The notes beneath the pieces were generated by a model. The model worked only from the letters and a program-made list of their open reading frames with translations. It did not search any database and was not told the DNA's origin. From contig JADKHR010000001.1 of NCBI GenBank assembly GCA_016721625.1, positions 1,798,001-1,862,000 of the forward strand: a DNA stretch of 64,000 bases, in the 5' to 3' direction. Positions 1-7,928 of the stretch are shown here, piece after piece. Made by a program: the position numbers and the translations under genes. Origin of the DNA: Elusimicrobiota bacterium (GTDB lineage: Bacteria; Elusimicrobiota; Elusimicrobia; FEN-1173). Positions within the stretch are counted from its first letter, which is position 1; each line of letters opens with the position of its first letter.

Positions 1-1
1 C

Positions 2-475
2 GGGCTGAAGAAGTCCTTGACCGGGAACATCCTGACCAAACTGGCCGAGGCGCGGTTCATGATCATCGGCGCCAAGGTCCTTCACGTCTCGCGCGAACTT
101 GCCGAGCAACATTACATTCACCTGAAGGGGAAACCCTTTTTTAACGATCTCCTCGATTACATCCAGGGAAAACCTTACGGCCCGGATTTCGAGCGGGTGA
201 TGGCCCTGGTCTACAAGGGCCCCAACGCCATCAAACGCATCCGTGAAATCGCCGGCGCCACCAACCCCGAAGAGGCCGACTCCGTCTCGATCCGCGGGGC
301 CTTTGGGCGCATCACGACCAAGGGCGTTTTTGAGAACGTGATTCACGCGTCCTCCGACGCAAAAGACTCGGAACGGGAGATCAAGCTTTGGTTCAAACCG
401 GAAGAAATCATGATGGATATCTACCCCACCAAGAAGGTCCGCGCCGAAGCCCAGGATGTGACCGTCTGGGCGTAA
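2..475 (+). CDS. ndk: Nucleoside diphosphate kinase, 5' end cut by window edge
   Basis: Transfers the gamma-phosphate between nucleoside tri- and diphosphates through a phosphohistidine in the cytoplasm. The reading frame is open from base 2, and the residues before the first possible start (LKKS, then TTG at 17) match the inside of the family's first helix, so the true start lies outside the window. Family signs are FNDLLDYIQGKPYGPD, then GPNAIKRIREIAGATNPEEA, then the active-site segment ENVIHASSDAKDSE with the catalytic His. It has the longer C-terminal tail (KLWFKPEEIM) seen in some lineages. Identification is secure. Confidence 0.95.
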   Translation, partial: GLKKSLTGNILTKLAEARFMIIGAKVLHVSRELAEQHYIHLKGKPFFNDLLDYIQGKPYGPDFERVMALVYKGPNAIKRIREIAGATNPEEADSVSIRGAFGRITTKGVFENVIHASSDAKDSEREIKLWFKPEEIMMDIYPTKKVRAEAQDVTVWA

Positions 476-484
476 CCCCCCTTC

Positions 485-514
485 CTTGGTTTTTCGTCGG
501 GGATGAGGTAGAAT
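485..514 (+). promoter_or_regulatory. Candidate promoter of tRNA-Ala(GGC) leader
   Basis: TTGGTT at 485-490 and TAGAAT at 509-514 are 18 bases apart, just after the ndk stop. The second tRNA-Ala locus has TATAAT at 23481-23486 in the same place relative to its conserved leader. This is an inference from hexamer resemblance and conserved position only. Confidence 0.4.
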
Positions 515-544
515 AGGCATCCCTGGAAAGCGGTAAGTCGTTTT

Positions 545-910
545 TAAGGAGGATGGCACCCTTCACAGAGTTTCGGGTGCCCGTGGCGGCCCATAGGGCC
601 GACCCCTCCACTGGGGTTGCCCTCGCTAACGGCGCGAGGACTGTGACCGAGGCGTGGGGGCCGAGGAAATGGTTGGAGCGCGTTAGCGCGGAAACCGCCC
701 CAACAATTCAGGGTGAACATTGGTTGTTCAAAACGGGGCTGTCCCGACTAAAGGCGTCGGGACTGTGACCGAGGCGTGGGGGCCGAGGAAATGGTTGGAG
801 CGCGTTAGCGCAGAAACCGCCCCAACAATTCAGGGTGAACATTGGTTGTTCAAAACGGGGCTGTCCCGACTAAAGGCGTCGGGACTGCCCCAACAATTCA
901 GGGTGAACAT
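545..910 (+). repeat. Structured leader and 122-bp tandem repeat before tRNA-Ala(GGC)
   Basis: This roughly 370-base stretch contains no credible gene. It holds a chain of hairpins: GGCACCC/GGGTGCC (555-561/575-581), CGGCCC/GGGCCG (587-592/596-601), ACCCC/GGGGT (602-617) and CCTCGC/GCGAGG (621-626/634-639). A 122-base unit starting CTGTGACCGAGGCG follows at 641 and again at 763, then a shortened third copy near 884. Each full unit contains a GGTTGGA-stem-GYTA-stem-GGAAACC hairpin (671-696 in the first). The same leader, with different stem sequences, precedes the other tRNA-Ala gene near 23.5 kb. Short open frames here are products of the repeat and are not annotated. Confidence 0.7.
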
Positions 911-921
911 CTTTGTAGGAA

Positions 922-994
922 GGGGCTGTAGCTCAGCTGGGAGAGCGCCTGCATGGCATGCAGGAGGTCGTCGGTTCGATCCCGATCAGCTCCA
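922..994 (+). tRNA. tRNA-Ala (anticodon GGC)
   Basis: The 73 bases fold as a full cloverleaf: acceptor GGGGCTG/CAGCTCC, D arm GCTC/GAGC, anticodon stem CCTGC/GCAGG with loop ATGGCAT (anticodon GGC), variable loop AGGTC, and T arm GTCGG/CCGAT around TTCGATC. The discriminator is A and the 3' CCA is not encoded. The last 14 bases recur downstream at 1085-1098, which marks this 3' end as an integration target. Confidence 0.95.
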
Positions 995-1098
995 CAATTT
1001 AATGTGTAACATGAGTGCTGATCGGGGCCACCGGACCGAGGCCAGGGGCCTCCGGAATGGTTGGAGGCCGCTAGGCCGGAAACCACGATCAGCTCCAC
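995..1098. repeat. Insertion remnant with duplicated tRNA-Ala 3' end
   Basis: Immediately after the tRNA, GCTGATCGGG (1018-1027) is an inverted copy of the tRNA 3' arm, and CGATCAGCTCCACA (1085-1098) is a direct copy of its last bases. Between them lies one copy of the dispersed hairpin repeat (1059-1084, stem GGCC/GGCC, loop GCTA). The arrangement resembles a small non-autonomous relative of the recombinase elements that abut tRNA-Ala(CGC) at 23.77 kb. That relationship is inferred. Confidence 0.5.
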
Positions 1099-1104
1099 AT
1101 TTTT

Positions 1105-1143
1105 AAAAAGAACCTAACCTCTTGAGGGGTTAGGTTCTTTTTT
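1105..1143 (+). terminator. Rho-independent terminator after tRNA-Ala(GGC)
   Basis: A near-perfect stem (AAAAAGAACCTAACC / GGTTAGGTTCTTTTT) closes a short loop and ends in a T run. It would stop transcription of the tRNA and its downstream remnant before rsmD. Confidence 0.9.
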
Positions 1144-1177
1144 CCGGGGCCCACAGGGACCCGAGGCGGTGACGGCG

Positions 1178-1771
1178 ATGTCCATGCGCGTGCAATCAGG
1201 CTCGGCTCGGGGGCGATCGATCAAAGCCCTTCCGACAGGTCCCGAGGTTCGGCCCATCCTGGCCCGAATCCGAAAATCCCTTTTCGATATCCTTCGTCCC
1301 CGGCTGGCGGGTTCGCGGTTTCTGGACCTCTTCGCGGGCACGGGCACGGTGGGGATTGAAGCCCTTTCCAACGGCGCGTCCTCCGCCGTATTCGTTGACG
1401 CAAGCCCGACCTCCTGCCGAATGATTTCGAAAAATTTGGACGTCTTGGGTTTCACCCCGCGGTCCCGCGTGGTCCGGGCCGACGTGGTCCACGAGATGCG
1501 GGTTTTGGTGGGCGACCAATTCGAACTCGTTTTCATGGGCCCTCCTTACAAGGATGAGGAAAAGCGGCCTCTGGCGCTCACCATTCCGGCCTTGCGGGCC
1601 CTGGACCAGACCGGGGTATTGGCCCCCGCCGGAATCGTCATCGGTCAACACCACAAGAAAGAACCCATGACCGGCCTTCCAGACGGGTGGGAACTGTTCC
1701 GCCAAAATTTCTACGGTGACAGTTGTTTGTCTTTTTTTCGACGGAAAGAACGCGCAACCGAGGGGTCTTAA
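1178..1771 (+). CDS. rsmD: RsmD-family 16S rRNA guanine-N2 methyltransferase
   Basis: SAM-dependent rRNA methyltransferase, expected to modify G966 of 16S rRNA during 30S assembly. It begins with the family pattern MRVQSGSARGR, followed by RPILARIRKSLFDIL. The SAM-binding motif is FLDLFAGTGTVGIEALSNGA, and the catalytic NPPY-type motif appears as MGPPYK. Length (197 aa) is normal. ATG 1178 is preferred because GAGG lies 11 bases upstream; GTG 1169 and ATG 1184 are alternatives. It is followed three bases later by argB. Confidence 0.9.
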   Translation: MSMRVQSGSARGRSIKALPTGPEVRPILARIRKSLFDILRPRLAGSRFLDLFAGTGTVGIEALSNGASSAVFVDASPTSCRMISKNLDVLGFTPRSRVVRADVVHEMRVLVGDQFELVFMGPPYKDEEKRPLALTIPALRALDQTGVLAPAGIVIGQHHKKEPMTGLPDGWELFRQNFYGDSCLSFFRRKERATEGS

Positions 1772-1774
1772 AAT

Positions 1775-2536
1775 ATGGCGAACAAAGCGAAGAATGTGTG
1801 GGTCGTTAAATTTGGCGGCAGTCTGCTGTCGGACCAGGGGGCCCGCCGGTCCTTTTTGAAGGACGCGGCGCGGATCGCGAAAAAGGAGCCGCTCGTCCTG
1901 GTTCACGGCGGGGGTCCGGAGATCAACGCCGCTTTGGACAAGATGGGCATCGTGTCCCGTTGGGTTCAGGGGCGGCGGGTGACGGACGACGCGGCCATGG
2001 CCGTGGTCGAGGGGGTTCTCTCCGGTCAGGTGAACAAAAATTTGGTGGGAGAACTTCAAGCCCTGGGGGCCGATGCGGTGGGTTTGTCGGGCCGGGACGG
2101 AGGCCTCTTGCGGGCCAAACCGGTGCCGGACCTGGGGCGCGTGGGCGAGCCGTCCAAGGCCGACCCAAAACTCGTTTTGACGCTGTTGGCGGGGGGGTTC
2201 CTTCCCGTTCTTTCCTCTGTGGCGGCGGGCGGGGATTTCGGGGCGTTGAACGTGAACGCCGACGAAGCCGCGGCCGCCCTGGCCGTGGCGCTCCAGGCGC
2301 GGCGGCTGATTTATTTGACCGATGTCCCGGGCGTGTTGGGCGCGGACAAAAAAACGATCCCGGTGATCCGGGCCTCCGACATCAAAAAATGGATCGACGG
2401 GAAAATCATCACGGGGGGCATGATCCCCAAGGTTCTCTCCTGCCGGAACGCGCTTCGAAAGGGCGTCAAAGAAATCAACATCATCGACGGCCGCGCCGGT
2501 CTTGCCAAAATGAGCGGCACGAGGCTTCTTCCATGA
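1775..2536 (+). CDS. argB: Acetylglutamate kinase
   Basis: Phosphorylates N-acetylglutamate, the second step of arginine/ornithine synthesis. The amino-acid-kinase fold is visible in order: VVKFGGSLL (phosphate-binding Lys), LVLVHGGGPEIN, GLSGRDGGLL, NVNADEAAAALA, YLTDVPGVL and the C-terminal IITGGMIPKV. The 253-aa length is slightly short but complete. The stop overlaps the argD start (ATGA at 2533-2536), so the two are translationally coupled. It groups with rsmD upstream and argD-cysK downstream. Confidence 0.95.
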   Translation: MANKAKNVWVVKFGGSLLSDQGARRSFLKDAARIAKKEPLVLVHGGGPEINAALDKMGIVSRWVQGRRVTDDAAMAVVEGVLSGQVNKNLVGELQALGADAVGLSGRDGGLLRAKPVPDLGRVGEPSKADPKLVLTLLAGGFLPVLSSVAAGGDFGALNVNADEAAAALAVALQARRLIYLTDVPGVLGADKKTIPVIRASDIKKWIDGKIITGGMIPKVLSCRNALRKGVKEINIIDGRAGLAKMSGTRLLP

Positions 2537-3783
2537 GCGACCCCTTGAACGGTTCCGCCGCCCCCCCGCCTTTTGTCGAGTCTCCTTACCTTTTTAACAC
2601 CTACCGGCGACAGCCCGTCACCTTCGTCCGCGGGAAGGGGCCCTGGCTTTGGGACGACGCGGGAAAAAGATACCTGGACTTTTTTTCCGGCTTGGCGGTT
2701 TGTAACCTCGGCCACGCCAACCAGGCGGTGGCCCGGGTGGTGGCACGCCAGGTGAAAACGCTGGTCCACACCTCCAACATTTACAGCACCCTCCCCCAAC
2801 GGGAGTTGGCGCGGGAGCTTTCCACCCGCACCTTCGGCGGCAAAGTGTTCTTCACCAATTCCGGGGCGGAAGCCAACGAGGGCGCCATCAAACTCGCCCG
2901 GCGGTTCGGCACGATCAACCCGGGCCGGGAAGGGCCCCGCCACGAGATCATCGTTTTCGAGTCCGCCTTCCACGGCCGAACGATGGGGGCGCTTTCCGCC
3001 ACTCCCCAGAAGAAATATCAGGAAGCCTTTGGGCCTCTCCTGTCGGGTTTTCCCGTGGCGAAGTTCGGCGACCTGGCTTCCGTCCGGTCCCGGCTGACGG
3101 CCCGGACGTGCGCTGTGTTGGTGGAACCCATCCAAGGGGAAGGGGGCGTGCGGACCGTGCCGCCGTCTTTTTTCAAGGAATTGGCGGACCTCTGCCTGGA
3201 GAACAACCTTCTCTTGATGTTCGACGAGGTTCAAACCGGGATCGGCCGCACGGGAACGCTTTTCGCGTACCAAAACCCCGACGTGGTGCCGCCGGGGGTG
3301 GTCCCCCACATCCTGTCCACCGCCAAGGGGTTGGCCAACGGTTTGCCACTGGGCGCGGTGCTGGCCCGGGGCGAAATCGCCGATCTCCTGCATCCGGGGG
3401 ACCACGCCACGACGTTTGGCGGCGGCGCCGTGCCCTGCCGGGCCGCCCTCGCCGTTCTGGAACAGTTAACCCCCCGCGTTTTGGACCGCGTGAAGGGCAT
3501 GGGACATTATATTCGGGGCCAAATCGCCGGGTGGCGGACGGAGTTTCCGTTCATCAAAGACGTTCGTGGAGCGGGGCTCATGATCGGGGTGGAACTGGAC
3601 CGCCCCGGGGCCGACGTCGTGGGTCTGGCGCGGGAGGCCGGCCTCCTCGTCAATTGCACGGCGGACACGGTGATCCGCCTTTTGCCCCCCTTCTTCTTAA
3701 CAGATGCCCAGGTCCGGCAAGGGGTAGGCATCCTAAAGGCGGTGTTCAGTCAATTTTCTAAAACTCCCAGGAGTGAACCATGA
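2533..3783 (+). CDS. argD: Acetylornithine aminotransferase
   Basis: PLP-dependent class III aminotransferase converting N-acetylglutamate semialdehyde to N-acetylornithine. It has FFTNSGAEANEGAIKLAR, ESAFHGRTMGALSATPQ, the cofactor-pocket sequence LMFDEVQTGIGRTG and the PLP lysine in LSTAKGLANGLPLGAV. It is 416 aa, the family norm. Start ATG 2533 overlaps the argB stop; a much longer frame running back into argB is only a fused shadow. The stop overlaps cysK in an ATGA. Confidence 0.95.
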   Translation: MSDPLNGSAAPPPFVESPYLFNTYRRQPVTFVRGKGPWLWDDAGKRYLDFFSGLAVCNLGHANQAVARVVARQVKTLVHTSNIYSTLPQRELARELSTRTFGGKVFFTNSGAEANEGAIKLARRFGTINPGREGPRHEIIVFESAFHGRTMGALSATPQKKYQEAFGPLLSGFPVAKFGDLASVRSRLTARTCAVLVEPIQGEGGVRTVPPSFFKELADLCLENNLLLMFDEVQTGIGRTGTLFAYQNPDVVPPGVVPHILSTAKGLANGLPLGAVLARGEIADLLHPGDHATTFGGGAVPCRAALAVLEQLTPRVLDRVKGMGHYIRGQIAGWRTEFPFIKDVRGAGLMIGVELDRPGADVVGLAREAGLLVNCTADTVIRLLPPFFLTDAQVRQGVGILKAVFSQFSKTPRSEP

Positions 3784-4729
3784 AAATCGCAAAAGATGTG
3801 ACGGAGTTGGTCGGCCACACCCCGCTCGTGCGGTTGAACCGGATGGCGAAGGATCTCCCCGGGGAAGTGGTTTTGAAGTTGGAATACATGAACCCCGCCC
3901 ACAGTGTCAAAGACCGGATTGGCGTGGCCATGATCGAAGCGGCGGAGCGCGATGGAAAGATCAAACCCGGCACCATTATCGTGGAACCCACCAGCGGCAA
4001 CACGGGAATCGCCTTGGCCATGGTCTGCGCCGCCCGAGGCTACCGTTTGATCCTCACCATGCCCGAAACCATGAGCAAGGAACGGCGGATTCTTCTTCGA
4101 GCCTATGGAGCCGAACTGGTTTTGACGCCGGGCCCGGAAGGAATGACGGGCGCCATCAAATGGGCCGAAGCCATGGTGAAAGCCGACCCGAACTGCTTCA
4201 TGCCCCAACAATTTAAAAACCCCGCCAACCCCGAGGTCCACCGCCGCACCACCGCCCAAGAAATCTGGCGGGACACCGATGGGCAAGTGGACGTCGTCAT
4301 TTCCGGCGTGGGCACCGGGGGAACCATCACCGGGGTGGGCGAAGTTTTGAAAAGAACAAACCGTCCACTCGGATGGTGGCCGTGGAACAGGACGCCTCCG
4401 CGGTTCTCTCCGGCGGGCCGAAAGGCCCGCACCCGATCCAGGGGATCGGCGCCGGGTTCGTTCCGGACAATTTGAACACCAAGATCTACGACGAAGTGGT
4501 GCGGGTGAAAAACGACGACGCCATGACCACCGCCCGCCGTCTGGCCAGGGAAGAGGGCGTTTTGGGAGGTATCTCCTCGGGTGCGGCCGTGTGGGCCGCC
4601 TTGGAGGTCGCCCGCCGTCCCGACATGAAAGGGAAAATGATCGTGGTCATCATCCCGTCCTTCGGCGAGCGCTACCTCAGCACCGCGCTTTTCTCCCACC
4701 TGGCCGAGGAGCCCCAACAGGGCATTTAG
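3780..4729 (+). CDS. cysK: Cysteine synthase (O-acetylserine sulfhydrylase), one-base frameshift
   Basis: PLP enzyme that makes cysteine from O-acetylserine and sulfide. The first part carries VGHTPLVRLNR, the PLP lysine in NPAHSVKDRIG, and PTSGNTGIALA. The C-terminal part (VAVEQDASAVLSGG, PHPIQGIGAGFVP, EEGVLGGISSGAAVWAA) continues in another frame. The switch falls at the A4 run 4350-4353; one more A gives GEVLKKNKPSTRMVAVE, exactly the family pattern. An assembly error is likelier than a dead gene. It is coupled to argD, and cysE, which supplies the substrate, lies 230 bases downstream. Confidence 0.9.
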
Positions 4730-4760
4730 TTCTCAACGTCTCTTTAGCGTTCCGAAGCGA

Positions 4761-4847
4761 TTTTTGTAGTTGCCCGATTAATCGGGCGGTCTTCCGTTAG
4801 AAGTCGTCGCGGAAAACGGTGGCCCCATAAATGGGGCCACTACAAAA
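4761..4847. repeat. Pair of REP-like palindromes
   Basis: Two short palindromes, GCCCGATTAATCGGGC (4772-4787) and GTGGCCCC/GGGGCCAC (4819-4840), carry mirror-image tails: TTTTTGTAGT before the first and ACTACAAAA after the second. This inverted pairing is typical of REP/BIME intergenic repeats. They fill the cysK-cysE gap and may act as weak terminators or mRNA stabilisers. Confidence 0.5.
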
Positions 4848-4962
4848 GGCATGCCCCGTCGGATGCAACGGGCGGCTAAAGAAATACAATTCTCAAATGA
4901 CTCTCCGGCGACCGGGAGAGGGAACCAGCACTGGAAAATTCGTTGGTGATCGGACAAAGACC

Positions 4963-5655
4963 ATGATCAAAACTCTTTGGCAAGACGTGAAAGCCGCCCT
5001 GGACCGCGATCCCGCGGCCCGGGGCCCGCTGGAGGTCATTCTTTTTTATCCCGGCGTGCATGCCCTCTGGGCCCATCGGCTGGCGCACCCCTTCTGGCGG
5101 GCCGGTCTTAAACTGCTCGCGAGAGGCGTCTCCTCCTTCGCCCGGGTAATGACCGGAATCGAAATTCACCCTGGAGCCGTCATCGGCCAGGGGCTCTTTA
5201 TCGACCACGGCATGGGGGTCGTGATCGGTGAAACCGCCGAGATCGGTCCGGACGTCACGCTCTATCAGGGCGTCACTCTGGGTGGCACGACCCTCGCCAA
5301 AGGAAAACGCCATCCCACCCTGGCGGAAGGCGTGGTGGTGGGCGCCGGCGCTAAAATTTTGGGCGCGGTCACCATCGGCGAACGAAGCCGCATCGGCGCC
5401 AACGCCGTGGTGGTGAAAAATGTTCCCGCGGACTCCGTGGTGGTGGGCGTCCCCGGAGAAATCATCAAACGCGGCCCCCACGCCCCCAGCCGCGCGCCGG
5501 ACCTTGAACACGGCCGCATGCCCGACGTTCTGGGCGACACCCTGGCCGCCCTGATCGCCCGGGTGGAAACCCTGGAAAAGCACCGGGGCAAACCCGGCCC
5601 CCACCTCCCCACCCCCGACCACGGCGTCTGGCACGGCCAAGACTTCTCCATCTAA
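4963..5655 (+). CDS. cysE: Serine O-acetyltransferase
   Basis: Acetylates serine to O-acetylserine, the substrate of the upstream cysK. The left-handed beta-helix hexapeptide region is clear: IHPGAVIGQGLFIDHGMGVVIGE, with the catalytic His in DHGMG, then GVTLGGTTL, GAGAKILGAVTIGE and the CoA-site NAVVVKNVPADSVVVGVPG. I chose ATG 4963 because the protein then starts MIKTLWQDVKAALDRDP like other short CysE proteins; upstream residues in this frame come from the REP region. The proline-rich C-terminal tail is variable in the family. Confidence 0.93.
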   Translation: MIKTLWQDVKAALDRDPAARGPLEVILFYPGVHALWAHRLAHPFWRAGLKLLARGVSSFARVMTGIEIHPGAVIGQGLFIDHGMGVVIGETAEIGPDVTLYQGVTLGGTTLAKGKRHPTLAEGVVVGAGAKILGAVTIGERSRIGANAVVVKNVPADSVVVGVPGEIIKRGPHAPSRAPDLEHGRMPDVLGDTLAALIARVETLEKHRGKPGPHLPTPDHGVWHGQDFSI

Positions 5656-5674
5656 ATCATTCCCAAGAAAACCC

Positions 5675-5701
5675 TTGAAAAAATCAGGGGGGGGGTAAAC
5701 T
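5675..5701 (+). promoter_or_regulatory. Pilin promoter, copy 1, with G9 tract in the spacer
   Basis: TTGAAA (5675-5680) and TAAACT (5696-5701) are separated by 15 bases, nine of them a G run (5687-5695). The identical arrangement stands before all three pilin genes, each with TAAACT exactly 41 bases before the ATG. A homopolymer inside a promoter spacer is a classic slipped-strand switch. Confidence 0.55.
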
Positions 5702-5736
5702 TAAAGGGAAGAGGGCTATTTCGGATAGGGGGAGAC

Positions 5737-6189
5737 ATGCGGCCTGGGCGGGATCGACCTTGGGGGTTCACCCTGATCGAGTTGATGCTCGTGGTGGCGA
5801 TCATTGGGCTCTTGGCGGCCATTGCCCTCCCCAAATTCGCTGGGCTCATCATCAAATCCAAAGAGGCGGCGGTGAAGGGGAAGTTGGGGGCTTTTCGGAG
5901 CGCCGTCAGCATCTATTATGCGGACAATGAGGGAAATATCCCTGCAAATTTAGACTCGTTGACAGCTAGTGGAAAATATCTCGATGTTTTGCCTTCTATT
6001 TCCATTCCGACATACGCGGCCCATCCCATTGGCAACGGGGTGACCCATCCGTTTGGTGACTGGGGTCTGATTGCCCCAGGATCACTTGGTGGAACCGGCC
6101 CCGGATGGGGCTGGTTTTTGTCCGGAGGAGAAATGCGAGTGAACTGCACCCACCCCGACTCCACGGGCCGGGTGTGGTCCACGTGGTGA
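5737..6189 (+). CDS. Type IV pilin-like protein, cassette copy 1
   Basis: Prepilin with a short positively charged leader (MRPGRDRPWG) cleaved before GFTLIELMLVVAIIGLL. Glu5 of the mature protein and the hydrophobic assembly helix are present. The next block, KFAGLIIKSKEAAVKGKLGA, is almost identical in all three copies. The middle (residues 70-125) is unique to this copy, and the C-terminus returns to a shared NCTHPDSTGRVWSTW. ATG 5737 has AGGGGGAGA directly upstream. It likely forms or decorates an extracellular fibre; which fibre cannot be told. A nucleotidyltransferase gene follows convergently. Confidence 0.9.
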   Translation: MRPGRDRPWGFTLIELMLVVAIIGLLAAIALPKFAGLIIKSKEAAVKGKLGAFRSAVSIYYADNEGNIPANLDSLTASGKYLDVLPSISIPTYAAHPIGNGVTHPFGDWGLIAPGSLGGTGPGWGWFLSGGEMRVNCTHPDSTGRVWSTW

Positions 6190-6218
6190 TGTTTCGGTTT
6201 TGGGTGGGCCTGCTTCGG

Positions 6219-7307
6219 TCAATTCCTATCGGGTGAGCGGGGTCGGTCAATGGAGAGAAGATTCAACAACTCCTCTGTGCGGGGAAATCCAATGCTTTTC
6301 AGGACACCCAACCCCCGCCGAGCTTTCGTTACCCAGGAATGGCCGCGTTTTTGAAGAGCGTCCCAAGCCAAGGAGATATCTCCAGGCCGATCGTCAAGCA
6401 ATAATGAAAAAAGTTGGCCGCTTTGGTGGACATCTTTTGAGGACCGCGCCGCGTCGCCCGCCCAGCGTTCGCCTTGAATAATCAATTTGTGGAAGGCAAA
6501 CCGTGCCGGTGGGGGAACGTGAACAAAAACGGGTTTTCCGTTGATGACGGCGCCGGGAAGGGGTTCCTCCAGCAAATAATCAAGAAAAGGCAAGGGCTGG
6601 GCCGCCGTATTCCATCGGGGGAGGAATATGGGTTTCTCGGATCCCGCTCGGGCCGGCGTCAGGATGTCCAAACGCAGAGCGCTTCCCCTCACTTTGAATG
6701 ACGAGGAAGGTTTCCGCGAATTCAAAGCGGGAACCGGAAGGAAACCCATTTTGAGCCTCTCCAAGGCTGTTGGCAAATCCCCCGCGTGGTTCGGCACGGC
6801 CACTTCGACAGCCGGAAACGCCACGTCGATATCTTGCGTGCGAAGCGCGCCGGAGGCCCAACGGGCTCCCAGCAAATTGCCAAAAACAGCCATGGCGTGG
6901 GTTCCCACCAAAACGCCTCCCGCGTGAAATAAGCCGGTGTCGGACAGGGCTTCCAGCACGCGGACGGCGGAAGCTTCTGTGGAGATGGCACCCCCGGTCC
7001 TCAATTGGGCGCAGAGCCTTTGCATGTCCTTTTCTTCTGTTGCCAAAGAAGATTTTTCCGCGGCAAACTGCGCGGCCACCCGATCCAGAGTTGGAGATTG
7101 TTTCCCAATGTAAGCCTGGCGCGTTTCCCCTCCGGGAATCGAGGCTTGAAAATAATAGTAGGGGATTCCCTTGATCGTCTTCGTCACAAATGTTCCAGGG
7201 ACATGCCCCAAAGATCGGCTCGCCTCAAAGATCTTGACGTGATCCAAAAGTTCGGCGAAGAGGGTTTGTGTCGTCAGGTCTTGTTTGGAGGGGCGAACGA
7301 AATCCAT
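6219..7307 (-). CDS. GSU2403-family nucleotidyltransferase-fold protein
   Basis: A 362-aa protein resembling the GSU2403 family of nucleotidyltransferase-fold proteins (distant relatives of AbiEii-type toxins). The fold signature lies around residues 130-165: GGVLVGTHAMAVFGNLLG followed by LRTQDIDVAF, whose D-x-D is the expected metal pair. The N-terminal region contains YYYFQASIPGGETRQAYIG, typical of the family. I start it at ATG 7307 (MDFVRPSKQD); the open frame extends further but only into the pilin 2 promoter region. Substrate and role are unknown; toxin-like or plasmid-maintenance roles are possible. Confidence 0.75.
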   Translation of the reverse strand: MDFVRPSKQDLTTQTLFAELLDHVKIFEASRSLGHVPGTFVTKTIKGIPYYYFQASIPGGETRQAYIGKQSPTLDRVAAQFAAEKSSLATEEKDMQRLCAQLRTGGAISTEASAVRVLEALSDTGLFHAGGVLVGTHAMAVFGNLLGARWASGALRTQDIDVAFPAVEVAVPNHAGDLPTALERLKMGFLPVPALNSRKPSSSFKVRGSALRLDILTPARAGSEKPIFLPRWNTAAQPLPFLDYLLEEPLPGAVINGKPVFVHVPPPARFAFHKLIIQGERWAGDAARSSKDVHQSGQLFSLLLDDRPGDISLAWDALQKRGHSWVTKARRGLGVLKSIGFPRTEELLNLLSIDRPRSPDRN

Positions 7308-7408
7308 TATACGTAGATTATAATCAATCCACGTATAACCGCAAGGGCTTCCCGCACGACGACCGGCACGGAAAAAGCCCCTCCTAAAATCGGTTCCAAA
7401 GAAAAACC

Positions 7409-7435
7409 TTGAAAAAATCCGGGGGGGGGTAAACT
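7409..7435 (+). promoter_or_regulatory. Pilin promoter, copy 2, with G9 tract
   Basis: TTGAAA (7409-7414), a G9 run (7421-7429) and TAAACT (7430-7435) reproduce the copy 1 promoter with a 15-base spacer, embedded in the same block of nearly identical sequence that continues into the pilin coding region. Confidence 0.55.
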
Positions 7436-7470
7436 TAAAGGGAAGAGGGCTATTTCGGATAGGGGGAAAC

Positions 7471-7920
7471 ATGCGGCCTGGGCGGGATCCATCTTGGGGG
7501 TTCACGCTGATCGAGCTGATGCTCGTGGTGGCGATCATTGGGCTCTTGGCGGCCATCGCCATTCCTAAATTCGCGGGGCTCATCATCAAATCAAAAGAGG
7601 CGGCGGTGAAAGGGCAATTGGGCGGTTTGCGGAGTGCCATATCAATCTATTATGCCGACAATGAAGGAATCTTCCCTGGTTTCCCTCCGGGTGCTCTAAC
7701 CGTGGGTTCTAAATACATCGCCGCCATCGCAACTATTCGCATCCCGACTGTTCCCGCCCATGTGCCGAATGATAATACGACATCCGCTCTAATGGACTGG
7801 TTCTCTCCGGGGCCTCCGGTGATGGGTCCGACCGCGTGGATTTATAGCATTGCGGAGGGTTATTTCACAGTGAACTGCACCCACGCCGACTCCTCCGGCC
7901 GGGTGTGGTCCACGTGGTGA
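7471..7920 (+). CDS. Type IV pilin-like protein, cassette copy 2
   Basis: Same leader, GFTLIELMLVVAIIGLL helix and KFAGLIIKSKEAAVKGQLGG block as the other two copies. The first 65 codons are nearly identical to copy 3 at DNA level. The central segment (PGFPPGALTVGSKYIAAI and onward) diverges, and the end NCTHADSSGRVWSTW is conserved. At 149 aa it is a complete minor or major pilin subunit. It is separated from copies 1 and 3 by unrelated genes on the opposite strand. Confidence 0.9.
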   Translation: MRPGRDPSWGFTLIELMLVVAIIGLLAAIAIPKFAGLIIKSKEAAVKGQLGGLRSAISIYYADNEGIFPGFPPGALTVGSKYIAAIATIRIPTVPAHVPNDNTTSALMDWFSPGPPVMGPTAWIYSIAEGYFTVNCTHADSSGRVWSTW

Positions 7921-7928
7921 CGATTCGG

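Noticed and set aside
641..900. A CRISPR array, suggested by the tandem 122-base units
   Set aside because: Units are too long, too few, contain no unique spacers, and no cas genes are in the window. No CRISPR array is seen anywhere here.
553..1106. Small open frames over the tRNA-Ala(GGC) leader
   Set aside because: They repeat the 122-base unit and run through a tRNA gene. The hairpin pattern explains the conservation better than coding.
1960..3783. 607-aa frame that begins inside argB
   Set aside because: Only its second part is real (argD from 2533). The first 190 residues are argB read in the wrong frame.
4350..4353. Programmed ribosomal frameshift in cysK
   Set aside because: No slippery heptamer with downstream structure is evident, the family does not use frameshifting, and the same kind of one-base loss appears in unrelated genes.
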